DNA of 21,661 nt from Triparma columacea (lineage: Eukaryota > Sar > Bolidophyceae > Parmales > Triparmaceae), in NCBI GenBank assembly GCA_030267965.1, contig BRYA01001488.1, positions 1,514 through 23,174 on the forward strand, read 5' to 3'. Below the pieces are notes generated by a model. It did not search any database and was not told where the DNA came from. It saw only the letters and a list, made by a program, of their open reading frames with translations. Position numbers and translations under genes: made by a program. Every line of letters begins with the position of its first letter. The stretch's first letter is position 1. Of the stretch, positions 8,639-17,812 are shown piece after piece.

Positions 8639-11333
8639 TTATGCATTGATCTTGAGCGACAGGGCCTTGACGAGAGAGTCTCTCTTTTTTGACTGTTTTA
8701 AAGGTTTTTGTTCCACCGTTGCAAGAAGTCCCATCTCCTCTTCTATGCCCATCTCCCTCTTGAGGGTTAAGGGAGAGATCCAGTCCCAGTTAACGAAGCG
8801 CTCCTTCCCGCTATCGGTCGGCTCCTCGTACCAGTTGTACCTTGAGGGTTTCTTGTCCTTGTCAAAGCTACACATCATATCTTCGAAATCTGCAAACAGC
8901 GGTTTTTCCGGGATCTCCATACCCTCGGGAACGAAGGGGGGGATGATTTCAAGGTTGAGAAGAGCGTCCCAATCGATGTCCTTGAAAAAAGAGTGGTTCT
9001 TGATGTCCATGACCCCTCCATCCTTGCACCCGATTCTATCTTTAAGTTTCCTGCTCATGAGGGCCTCCATCATCGCAAGGGATTCGTTTGAGATATAGCG
9101 GGGATAGAGGATTGGCGCCATAATGGTCTCGTACTCCTCGATGTCCTTGCGGAGCCTCCTTGCATCTTCGTCGGATATGCCCTCGATCAGAGCTAATTGG
9201 TTGTATAGGGAGTCGAGCTCGTGGATGGGAGCAGGAGGGGGCTGGCCACGCTTGCGGTCAAACGGCCTGCGGCCGGTCAGCAGCTCGAACATGGTCACCC
9301 CCAAGGCGAACCAGTCAACGCCCTCGCTGTAACCCTTGACACTGTCGTAGCTCTTGAGCCTGAGCTCAACCATCTCTGGGGCCATGTAGCCCCTCGTTCC
9401 AACCACGCTCTTCCTGCGCTCCGGGATGTAAGGGGTTGCCTCGGTTGCCTTTAAATTCTCGTGCAGTAACGATTCGCCACGGGTGAGACTGTGGCGGGCG
9501 GAGCCTACCCTGGAGTGGGAGGACAACTTTCGGTAAGGTTTGTTGAAGTCGGACATCCTCCTTGAGATTTTAGGGGTCCCACCCCCACCTGCCTCGGTAG
9601 CAATCTCTGCATCATCCGTGTTGGACCGTTTAACCTTGGTCTTCTTTCGCATCTCTGAGTGGGGCGTCGAGGCAATCTTAGAGCCCACACCAGCCACGTC
9701 GGGGGGGAGAAGCGGAGCTTCAACGTGGTCCTGCCCCTTAGCGATGGCAATGATGGAGTTGCGCTTTTCCCTGCCTGTTTCTGTGGGGCGGGGTTAGGGG
9801 GCGGCGGGAAGCGAAATAGATTAGAATTAAAATTGTGCGAGTAGCGGGAAGGGAAATGCTTTATCTTTTCCATTCGCACCTGTTGAAATGGAGGCCGCAG
9901 CGGCCTCCTCAAGGATTTTTGTCTGGTGCTGATACTTCTCTTCCAGATCGTTGACATTAGCGAGACCTTCGTTGACGTCGTGTTCAGTTATTGGGAAGGG
10001 GGCCACCGACCCGGGGGGCGTTATTGAACCGGTGCCCGAATTGGGGGTCATGGCGCCCGGAGGCGTCTTTGCTTCAGGGTTGGATTGATGATCATTCTCG
10101 TCGTCATCGATTTCCATCTGGTGTTGCGATGTGGCAAGCGCAGCTGCAGCGATGGGGTCGTTTGCGGCGTCGTCATCCCATTCCCAAGCCATGTCAAGGG
10201 GGGCAGCGAGGCCCATGTCAGTGAGCTGCACGTGTCCATCCGCCCTCAGTAGGACATTCTGAGGCTTGAGATCACGGTATATGATTCCCATCTCGTGCAG
10301 ATGGTCCAGGGCGAGAACAATCTCGGCAGCGTAGAACATCATACGATCCTCCGGTAATCGGCGGGATGCGCAGGCCTTACGGGCCTGGTGCAGGTCGCCC
10401 CCCGTGACAAGGTCGAGGACGATTATAACGTGGCCTGGGGTCTGGAAGGAATACTCCATGTTTACAATGAAGGGGTGGTGGCAGGAGGCAAACACGAGCT
10501 TTTCGGATTCGAGGGCAGCAATGTCCGAACGAAAGTGTGTCAGGAGGGCCGTCTTCAGCTGAATCTTCATCGCCAGGTGCTGCCCGGTGGATTTCTGTGG
10601 AGGAGGTGCCGTGAGAAGTGACGGGTTAGTAAAAGGGAATCTAAGTCGTCATTTTCCTCCGGTATTCCTGCTCATCATAATCTTATTCTCCACCTTCCTC
10701 CTGCTACTATCTTCTCACCTTGCGCGCATGCACAACTCGGCCAAAGCCTCCCTGCCCGAGCTTGGTCATGTAATCAAAGTCCGAAGTTCTAACGAGGTTG
10801 TACGTCCTGCGGTAGGAGACCTTGTATTGCCTGTACTCAGGACTCTTCCTAAAGGGCAGATACGTCGATCTTAGGAGCTCGTTGAAGCAGACCTCGCCGA
10901 CCTCGTCAAAGAGGCCCTTCTCCAAGGGCTTGCGCTCCGTCCTCGCAAGATTGATTTTCTCGGCGATCGCATCGACGACGTGCTGCTCAAGGCCACCGAC
11001 GAGCATGGGCCCACCGGGTTTGAGATACTTGGCGAATATCTGGAACGCCATGCACCTCCTAAAGTCCAGGGTTGGGATGCTGTGGTACTCGTGAACATCA
11101 ATCCAGCAGAAAAGGTTCTCCCTGTTCATCAACTTCGTGGAAAACTGGGAGAGCAATCTCTGACCCATGGGATCGTCAAGCATCGAACGAAGGTCGAACT
11201 TAAACTCATCTTCATTGTAATCCACTTTGCCTGTCATCTCAAACTCACTCTTCTCTTCCCGGAAATGGCGTTTTACCGTCGCCAACTCTTCCGGTAAAGT
11301 CGACGCAAGGTTTTTTTGGCAAATTTGACCCAT
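8639..11333 (-). CDS. RGS-domain protein kinase of the GRK type (AGC group)
   Basis: Three exons, 11333-10719, 10594-9880 and 9780-8639, give 823 residues; introns are 124 nt (GTGAGA...CCACAG, phase 0) and 99 nt (GTGCGA...CCACAG, phase 1). Residues about 38-175 look like an RGS domain (around RLLSQFSTKLMNRENLFCW) leading straight into the kinase: glycine loop GQGGFGRVV, Lys215 in HLAMKI, Glu236, catalytic loop YRDLKPQN (Asp313), metal-binding DMG (331-333), VGTRGYMAPE (APE ending at 579), VDWFALGVTMFELLTGRRPF, and an AGC tail resembling GRKs (IKNHSFFKDIDWDALL). YMAPE and the YRDLKP form are typical of G-protein-coupled receptor kinases, which phosphorylate active receptors at the membrane. 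The DFG to APE segment spans about 249 residues rather than about 26, with several TP and SP sites and basic RxxS sites. The N-terminus (MGQICQ) has Gly2 and Cys5, possible lipidation sites. The gene looks intact. Confidence 0.9.
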
Positions 11334-11623
11334 ATTTGTAGGGGGGAGGAGGGGACAAGGGGAAAATTTGAAGGAGTAGGTTGGTCGATGAAACAGCCCC
11401 TAACGAGATTGACTGTTTGTTTATGCTAAAGGAGGGCGTTCGACGATCAGGGGGAAGTAGAGGTAGGAGGGGACGGTGGTGGGGGTGCGGGTCCGAAGAA
11501 GCGGACAATTTTGGGAAGGAGGGGCTGATTTCCTGTTGTGGTGTGTTGATCTGTTGGAGCAAGAAGTGAGAAGCTTTGACTCCTTCCGAATAATGACTCC
11601 GACACCTCAAATATCTGGAAGAA
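11334..11623. promoter_or_regulatory. Divergent promoter region
   Basis: These 290 bases lie between the starts of the GRK-like gene (minus) and the disordered-protein gene (plus). The sequence is G-rich on the plus strand (about 11440-11530). No TATA box or repeat was recognised. An ATG at 11593 lies just upstream of the preferred start at 11624, but its frame meets a stop soon after the splice. Confidence 0.4.
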
Positions 11624-13264
11624 ATGGGCCTTCAAAGGTCACGCGCATCCCGGAGCCTACACGAACAGATGGCCAAACAGGTAGTTGTGAGTATTAAGAG
11701 TATTGCAGTATCTTGTTTGTGGCCTCTGTGGGGTGATGTATTCGTAGTTCGACACCGCGGTGTCATCGAAGAATTTTTTTTTCCATGCCTCTAACTCCCT
11801 ATATTCCAATAAAACTCCCTTCAATCTATACTCAGGCAACATCAAGATCACGAGACACCAAGAAAATTATTAGAAAGACCCCCATTCAGCCATACCGGAG
11901 ACTGAAGGCATCACAATCAGGCGACAAAGACACAGAAAGTGGAATTTCTAGCCTATTTGGTACTACATTCGGAACCAGTCTTGAGGTTTCGCCCCTTTCG
12001 ACATCAGTATCTCCAATTTTGAGCTCGTCTGCCCCTCCCACTTTTGAGGGATCTGCATCACTACCTGATTGCGTGGTGTCAAGTCGAAGGCCGCTACATT
12101 GTGAGGGCACACCACCTCTCACGACAACTGCGGAGCCCGATTTGGGATACGATTGCAGTTTTAACCACTTTATGCTCCCTCCGAGTGACGAAAAGACCCT
12201 CAATTCGAAGGCAACTGGAATATACAACCGTATGAGCACTACTTCTTCCTTCTTACCTCCCCCCTGCTCCTCTCCGGTCAAGTCAGACTACTTCGTTGGT
12301 GGTGGCATCATCTTCGACGACGATACAGCACACGATCACAATCTTGCACGTTGGGAGCACGATTCAGACAACTTTGACAGCTATGGCAATGACGTGCGCA
12401 AGGGTGGTTGCGATGACGACCTCTCCCCCCCCTCCACCCCCCCCTCCTACGACTACAAGCTACGGCAGGCGAGGACCTGCAAGGGTTCCCCGCCGACGTT
12501 CATCCCCCCGGCCGTGGCAGGCGGCGGGATGAGCTCCCCAGGGCGTCACCCCAAAGCAACCTTTTCAGAAAAATTTTTGGAGACCACGATAAGGAATGTC
12601 GAGCTCATACCTAACTACTTCGGTGGTTCGGTGGAAGGGAAGAGGTGAGGAGCGACAGAAAAAGAGAAAGGAATGCGAGTGTCGCTTGAGTATCGCTTGT
12701 TTTTCGACCCTTTGCCAACTCCTTTGCTAATTCCTTCACCCTCCCCTCCACCCCCCCTCCACCCCTCCCCCCCCACACCCTCGTCCGCACAACAACAACA
12801 TTAGCAATAGCAGCGATATGAATAACATGCACATAATAAGTAACAGCAACAACAGCAGTAGCACGAACAGCAACAGTAGCCTCCAGGGGATCCCCAATTC
12901 CCAGGGAGTCGTCGTCAGCCGAACCTCTTCTACCGTGTCCTCCACTACACAACCCCGCCCGATCCACACCTCCACCTACTTTCTCCAATACTACAAGCCA
13001 ATGCCAGGACAAATGACCGAGCTGGGGGCGACTGACAATACAGTGTCGAGCTTCGAGAGCGGCTTTTCCTCTTCCAACCTCATTTCCTCGAGCAGCACGT
13101 GCTCCGTGCAGAGCGGCCTGACCACCGGCAGCGAAAGGACCGGCTACGGAGACGAAGAAGAATTGCTTGAGGGGGACGAGGACGAGGACAACGTCTTCGA
13201 GGGCTTTGAGGTCTCGGAGATCGAGAGAGGCATGAGGGATTTGGGGGGCGCCTGGGGGAGATGA
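11624..13264 (+). CDS. Largely disordered protein of unknown function, three exons
   Basis: Three exons, 11624-11680, 11836-12644 and 12805-13264, give about 441 residues; introns are 155 nt (GTAGTT...CTCAG, phase 0) and 160 nt (GTGAGG...ATTAG, phase 2). The ATG at 11624 has a purine at -3 and G at +4, and its frame joins cleanly to the next exon; the ATG at 11593 does not. A plain scan would instead start at 11785, inside the first intron. For the last intron a second AG six bases on (12810) also keeps frame and would drop two residues. The protein is rich in Ser, Thr, Pro and Asn, with a basic N-terminus, an Asn/Ser-repeat stretch after the last splice and an acidic C-terminal region (DEEELLEGDEDEDN) followed by a short helix (EVSEIERGMRDL). 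No folded domain is recognised. A regulatory or scaffold role is possible, but nothing here proves one. Confidence 0.7.
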
Positions 13265-13373
13265 GGTGGATGTGGGCCAACCACGCCGTAAAATCAGGAC
13301 ACTTCACGCAGTGCAGATACGTACCACACACACCGTACATACCACTCACGTATCTTTTATCACACCCAAACAA

Positions 13374-13379
13374 AATAAA
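13374..13379 (+). terminator. Putative poly(A) signal AATAAA
   Basis: AATAAA lies 110 bases downstream of the stop of the gene ending at 13264, in the narrow gap before the convergent gene whose stop is at 13430. The sequence is seen directly; its use is inferred from position. Confidence 0.5.
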
Positions 13380-13429
13380 AACACCAAATCAAAAACACAA
13401 TGTTCATGATGAATGAATTTCTTTGTTTT

Positions 13430-14646
13430 TTACTTATCCTCGAAATCCGGACCTACCAAGGCCTTGAGCACTGTACGGAGGGGAAGCGTAGTAACGACTG
13501 AAGGTTGGCAATGGGAGGAGCGAAATGACACAACAACGAGCACTCACCTCCCCTGCCGTCAATAAGCAGTTTGCCCCCAACTCCAATCCACCCCGCACCA
13601 CCAGCCAGGCCTAAAACCTTCAGTACCGTCGCAATCGTAGGGCCAACAGAGGGTCCAGCGTAGGACACCCAGCTGTAGGTGTAGGGGGGCTGAGAAATGG
13701 GTCGAGTTTCAAAGTAAAATTCGTTCGCGCCGGGCTATTTCCACCACTAGGACAAGCCCCATCCCCGACCCCCCCCCAATTCTCACCTCTCTTCACCCTG
13801 ACCAAATGCTAATGCCGCCCAAACAGCCCAGGCCGATATCCAAAGTTGGTTCCCACTTTCCACCTTGACCCCAAATAGATCAAAGGAACCATCAGCTCTA
13901 CGCCCTCCCATCAACAACCGTTCTTCCCTCATCGTCCTCGCCCAGCTCACGGCCCTCCCTTTGACCTTGCCCTGCTCGTCCAGTTTATTCGCCGTCCAGA
14001 TGGGCTTGAAAGGTGACTCTGGGTTCTTTGTCTCAGGGAGCACCTTAGCAGTAAGCGGGACCTCCTTCGACCCCTCCATAGGCGAATCTGCCTTCACTAA
14101 ATCCTCCTCGAGGGCACCTCCAAGCTTCAGACCCCCATACCCACTCCACCCCTCTTCTCTCAACTCCAAAGAACGCCCCTGGTTTCTCTTCTTCTTGGTA
14201 GGATTCGATGGGGGCTTGATCTTTAGCTCGTCATATATTGCCAACCTACCGCCCTCTACCTGCATCACATCCCTAACCAGGTTGTCAAACCCCAAGGCCG
14301 TCATCTCCCCATAATCAAGAACATCCCTCTCCAGGTAGTAAGAGGAGGCGACGTCAGGTACATCCAGCGGGGCCGGCCGCAGTGACAACGAAACTACAAA
14401 CATATTCGACGTCTTTCCGGCCGATTTCACTCCAGGAGAGTCATCAGAGTCAGAGTCTGGTGCAGAGGTAAGCACACCCTCATTGATCAGCTCACGACGA
14501 TACTTGAGGTACGATTTCGCCTTTTCAGCGACCGTATAAGAGGATGGAAAGGGGAGCGGGGGCGTCGGAAGCGACGACTTCGATGGCAAAGCCAGGGGAT
14601 TCACCTGGGAGAGGAAAATAACCGAGATCAGGAAAGAGAAACTCAT
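13430..14646 (-). CDS. Putative secretory or plastid-targeted membrane protein, unknown
   Basis: Three exons, 14646-13787, 13672-13548 and 13497-13430, give 350 residues; introns are 114 nt (GTGAGA...CTACAG, phase 2) and 50 nt (GTGAGT...CTTCAG, phase 1). The ATG at 14646 begins a signal-peptide-like sequence (MSFSFLISVIFLSQ), followed by a Ser/Pro-rich stretch compatible with a transit peptide. The middle is soluble, with a lysine-rich patch (PTKKKRNQGR). Near the end are two hydrophobic segments (about 267-281 and 299-320), the second Gly-rich, then a short polar tail. The pattern suits a two-span membrane protein, for example of a plastid. I do not recognise the family. The first acceptor is uncertain: an earlier AG at about 13691 has the better pyrimidine context but leads to a stop in the required phase. 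The frame is open far upstream of 14646, but that part reads like untranslated AT-rich DNA. Confidence 0.68.
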
Positions 14647-14860
14647 CAGCTGTTGAGTATGCGGAAGTAATATAGGTTTATTGGGGAGTATAAGAGCAAA
14701 AAATACCGTTTCAGGAAACGAAATTACACAAAAATGATCCAAAAAGGAAAGAAAGGCCTGAAGAAAGCGTCTGAAGGGATTTGGAGTTTTGCCATCATTA
14801 GAAAAATTAGAGTGACTTCCAGAGGCCCTTTTACAAGTACCATACGATTCATGTTGAGAT

Positions 14861-17210
14861 ATGAACGTCTTAATAGTATCTGACTTTACATACCCACGAT
14901 TAGGTGGTGTTGAGGTCCACATTTCACATCTTGCCTCCAACCTTGCATGCAATCACCATGCTGTAAAGTCTGTCACAGTGCTCACAAGGCATGATGACAT
15001 CGTTGGTGACAGGTGGTCAACAGACCCTCAGCACAAGAATGACGATAATGACGATAATGACAAAAATGACGATGCCGTGTCCAAGCCTGTCCTGTATATT
15101 TACACACCCATTCCGACCATGGGGGCTGGGACCAGTTTGCTCAACTTCAGCGTGAGCTATGCGCACTTTCATGACGTTATCAAGAGGCGTCATATCAACA
15201 TCGTGCACACCCACGCGTCCACCTCGGTAATGTCACTCGAAGTGTCCCTCTATTGTAGGTTGCTTTCCATACCCATGGTTCACACAGAGCACAGGTGAGG
15301 GCGGAGGTGGGGCGAGGAGGAGCGACGGACGTTGGGGTTGGGCACGATGCGTTGTACATTATTATATATTAAAACGGTGGACAAATAGTTAGCGGAGAGC
15401 AAATGCGAACCAATGACGCTGGAGCACTGCATAACCCCCCCCGTCTCACCCCGCCCCCCGCTGCCCCCCTTCTCATACTTCCGATTCCCCTCCTTAGTTT
15501 GTTTCCTCTAAACGACATCGCTACGTTGAACCTTTCAGCCGCCCAGTCGTACCTATCAGGCGGTCGTATGCAGCTCACGATTGGCGTCTCAGCCGTGGCT
15601 GCCGCCGGGTATTCAAGCAGGACCGGGAGGGGGCCAGATAAGGTTAGGGTTGTGAAGAACGCCATCGACAATGAGGGGTGGGGGAGGGCGAGGGAACAGA
15701 GTAACAGCAGGGTCAGGGTCGGCACGCTCAGCAGGTTGACTTATAGGTGAGGATGGGAGAGGATAATCGAGTTTCGGGGAGCTGAAGCATTCATTTTCGA
15801 CCTGTATTATACCGGGCTAACACTTGCTCCGTCCATCGCAGGAAGGGCACGGACCTCCTCGTGTCAGTGATACCTTTAGTCTGTTCGCTATTCCCCGACG
15901 TGGACTGGGTCGTTGGGGGGTCGGGCAAAAAGGAAACCCTGGTAAGGGAGGCTGTTGAGATCCATGGCCTCGAGGATAGGGTCTCGTTTCTCGGTAGGGT
16001 CGAGCAGGGCGACGTCAAGAGTGTCTTGGGGGGCGTCGACGTATTCCTCAACACCAGTTTGACGGAGTCCTTTTGCCTTTCCGTGCTTGAAGCCAAGGCC
16101 TCAGGGTGCGTGGTCGTTACGACGGACGTAGGGGGGGTTAGGGAGGTATTCGATTATCCGGGGGGAGACCAAGGGGTCGTTTATGTCGACGTTTGCGTGA
16201 GGGAGGTTGTGGAGGGACTAAGGAAGGCGATTGAATTGCATAATGGGTTAGTTGAGGCAGGCGAGAGAGAGGAGGTGGCCGAAAGGTAAGTGGCGAGCGG
16301 TGCAATGCGATGGAGAATATTCTCCCCACCTTCTAATTCTAAGCTGACCCATCTTACTTTGCCAACCAATAGGTGGAGGGGCTCGGTCATGAAATCCTAC
16401 GGTTGGGCTAGGGTGGCCAGCGAGGTGATGGACGTGTACAACGAGGTTATCCAGGCCCGCAGGTCGGGACCCGAGAACCTCTGGGACGTTTTTGACGAGT
16501 GGGGGGAGGCGAGGAGCTTCTTGGATACTGTAGTGGCGGTTGGAATAGGTTTAGTGGTATGGGGGGTTATCAAGGTTTGGGGGTGGTGGAAGGGAGTATG
16601 GGTGTGGGAGGACCCGGGGTTGGGGGAGCAGGGGAAGGATAGGGAGGGGGGGGGGAGGGGGGAGGGAGGGGTCGTCGCAGTCCCCCAGGAAGTTATCACT
16701 CCGGATGAAGTTTCGGATGTCAGTACACCTGTGTCAACCAAGGGAGGGAAGTATAGGGGAAAAGGGATAAGGAAAAAAAGATGGGGGAGGGGCAAAAACG
16801 CGCGGCGAAGAGCGAAGAGCGAAGCGGAAAGTGAGGACATAGTGGCTGTGAGCAGAGAAGAAGAAGAACTCAAACCTCATCCTAAGGAGTTCGCCCTCTC
16901 TCCGTTGGCCAAGGAGTGGGTCTCAACCCGCGAAGACAAGTTTCCAAGTCTGACAACCGTTTCATCATCTTTCAGTGAAGACGCGGCGTCTTTGGTTGAA
17001 CCGGGGGAATCCATAAACCTAGCCACTTCAAAGGACGTCGAGATCAGATGGGACCCAAGGATCTCAAGTGGCTCTGTTGGGGGATCGTTCATCTCTGCTA
17101 GGGGGTACAGGAACCCGAAGCCATTTTGGTGGAAGAGCCTGATGCCACCTGGGAGTTGCAGGGACGGAATGGAATGCAAAGACGAGAAGTGCGTCTTCTT
17201 TCACGAGTAA
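14861..17210 (+). CDS. PIGA: PIG-A, catalytic subunit of GPI-GlcNAc transferase, with C-terminal extension
   Basis: Transfers GlcNAc from UDP-GlcNAc to phosphatidylinositol on the cytosolic face of the ER, the first step of GPI-anchor synthesis. Four exons, 14861-15294, 15498-15746, 15842-16285 and 16373-17210, give 654 residues; all three introns (203, 95 and 87 nt) are phase 2. The order follows PIG-A: SDFTYPRLGGVEVHI near the N-terminus, VHTHAS, TEHSLF across intron 1, VKNAID, LSRLTYRKGTDLL across intron 2, and the GT4 glycosyltransferase motif NTSLTESFCLSVLEAKASG with its two glutamates. A transmembrane segment follows (about 426-446), as in known PIG-A. About 200 extra residues come after it: Gly-rich, basic and acidic low complexity, ending in C638-x5-C644-x4-C649-x3-H653. 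A short tandem repeat (15038-15073) inserts an Asp/Asn-rich loop after about residue 58. Confidence 0.93.
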
Positions 17211-17314
17211 GACGCAGGGGAAAGTTGAAATATGTGTTGTTGAATACAAAATGTTGTGGGTTTAACTAACCATGACCCTCACGTTGTGTCCGTAATCCTC
17301 TTCTAATATGAGTT

Positions 17315-17320
17315 AATAAA
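17315..17320 (+). terminator. Putative poly(A) signal AATAAA
   Basis: AATAAA lies 105 bases after the PIG-A stop and is followed by a GT-rich stretch (TCTTGTGTCC), the usual arrangement of a cleavage and polyadenylation site. It would end the PIG-A transcript about 70 bases before the start codon of the next gene. Confidence 0.6.
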
Positions 17321-17393
17321 ATCTTGTGTCCGAATTGTGCCCAATTTTGCCAAAAGAAGCAAAGTTGCAATATCCTCCGAACCCGCTCAACAG

Positions 17394-17766
17394 ATGCCTC
17401 AAGAGCGGAACTCTGGTAAATCCTCCGTGTTTAAGACCCGCTGCGACAAGGAGCACAAGGTGCGTGTTCCGTATAATCTAAAAATCAACCTTGAGCGATA
17501 GTCAGGAGCGTTTCTGCTTTGGAAATAATGGGAGTTTTTGGAGGGAGTGCTCATACAACTCCACGCTCATCTCCTAACCTCTTCATTAACCCCCCTCCTA
17601 TTATCCCCATCCCCTTACTAAGGCCTCCCTTAAGTGTGTTGAGGATAACTATGGTTCCCCAGATTCAGGTTCAGCCTGCCGGGCCTTCTTCGTTTCATAC
17701 AAGGAGTGCAGGAGGGCTGAACACGCGGCCATACTCAAGGCCAGGAACCCGGACAACATATTCTAG
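17394..17766 (+). CDS. COX23: Twin CX9C protein of the COX23/CHCHD7 type
   Basis: Two exons, 17394-17459 and 17623-17766, joined over a 163-nt intron (GTGCGT...TACTAAG, phase 0), give a 69-residue protein. Splicing produces two CX9C motifs: CDKEHKASLKC, which spans the junction, and CRAFFVSYKEC, separated by 13 residues. In this family each cysteine pair makes a disulphide bond joining two antiparallel helices (CHCH fold) in the mitochondrial intermembrane space, after import by Mia40. The spacing, the CVEDNYG stretch (compare CLDENNY in human CHCHD7) and the FxxYKxCR end point to COX23/CHCHD7, linked to cytochrome c oxidase assembly; another small CHCH protein is the main alternative. Exon 2 overlaps, in another frame, the open frame of the next gene. 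A plain ORF scan misses this gene because both exons are short. Confidence 0.85.
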
Positions 17767-17812
17767 AAGGCGAGGGAATTGGGCGGTGGCGGTGGGGGTG
17801 CTAGTGATCATT

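Noticed and set aside
11785..11835. ATG at 11785 as the start of the disordered protein
   Set aside because: It lies in a pyrimidine-rich tract before a strong acceptor (CTCAG at 11835), and the upstream exon at 11624 joins in frame with a better start context.
13620..13805. Minus-strand frame using the earlier acceptor near 13691 in the 13430-14646 gene
   Set aside because: In the phase set by exon 1 this acceptor leads to a stop after about 23 codons, whereas the later acceptor continues through two more exons to a natural end.
15403..15497. Coding frame from 15403 upstream of PIG-A exon 2
   Set aside because: It is the 3' part of PIG-A intron 1; the acceptor at 15497 joins TEHS to LFPL as in PIG-A, and the frame before it is Pro-rich pyrimidine tract.
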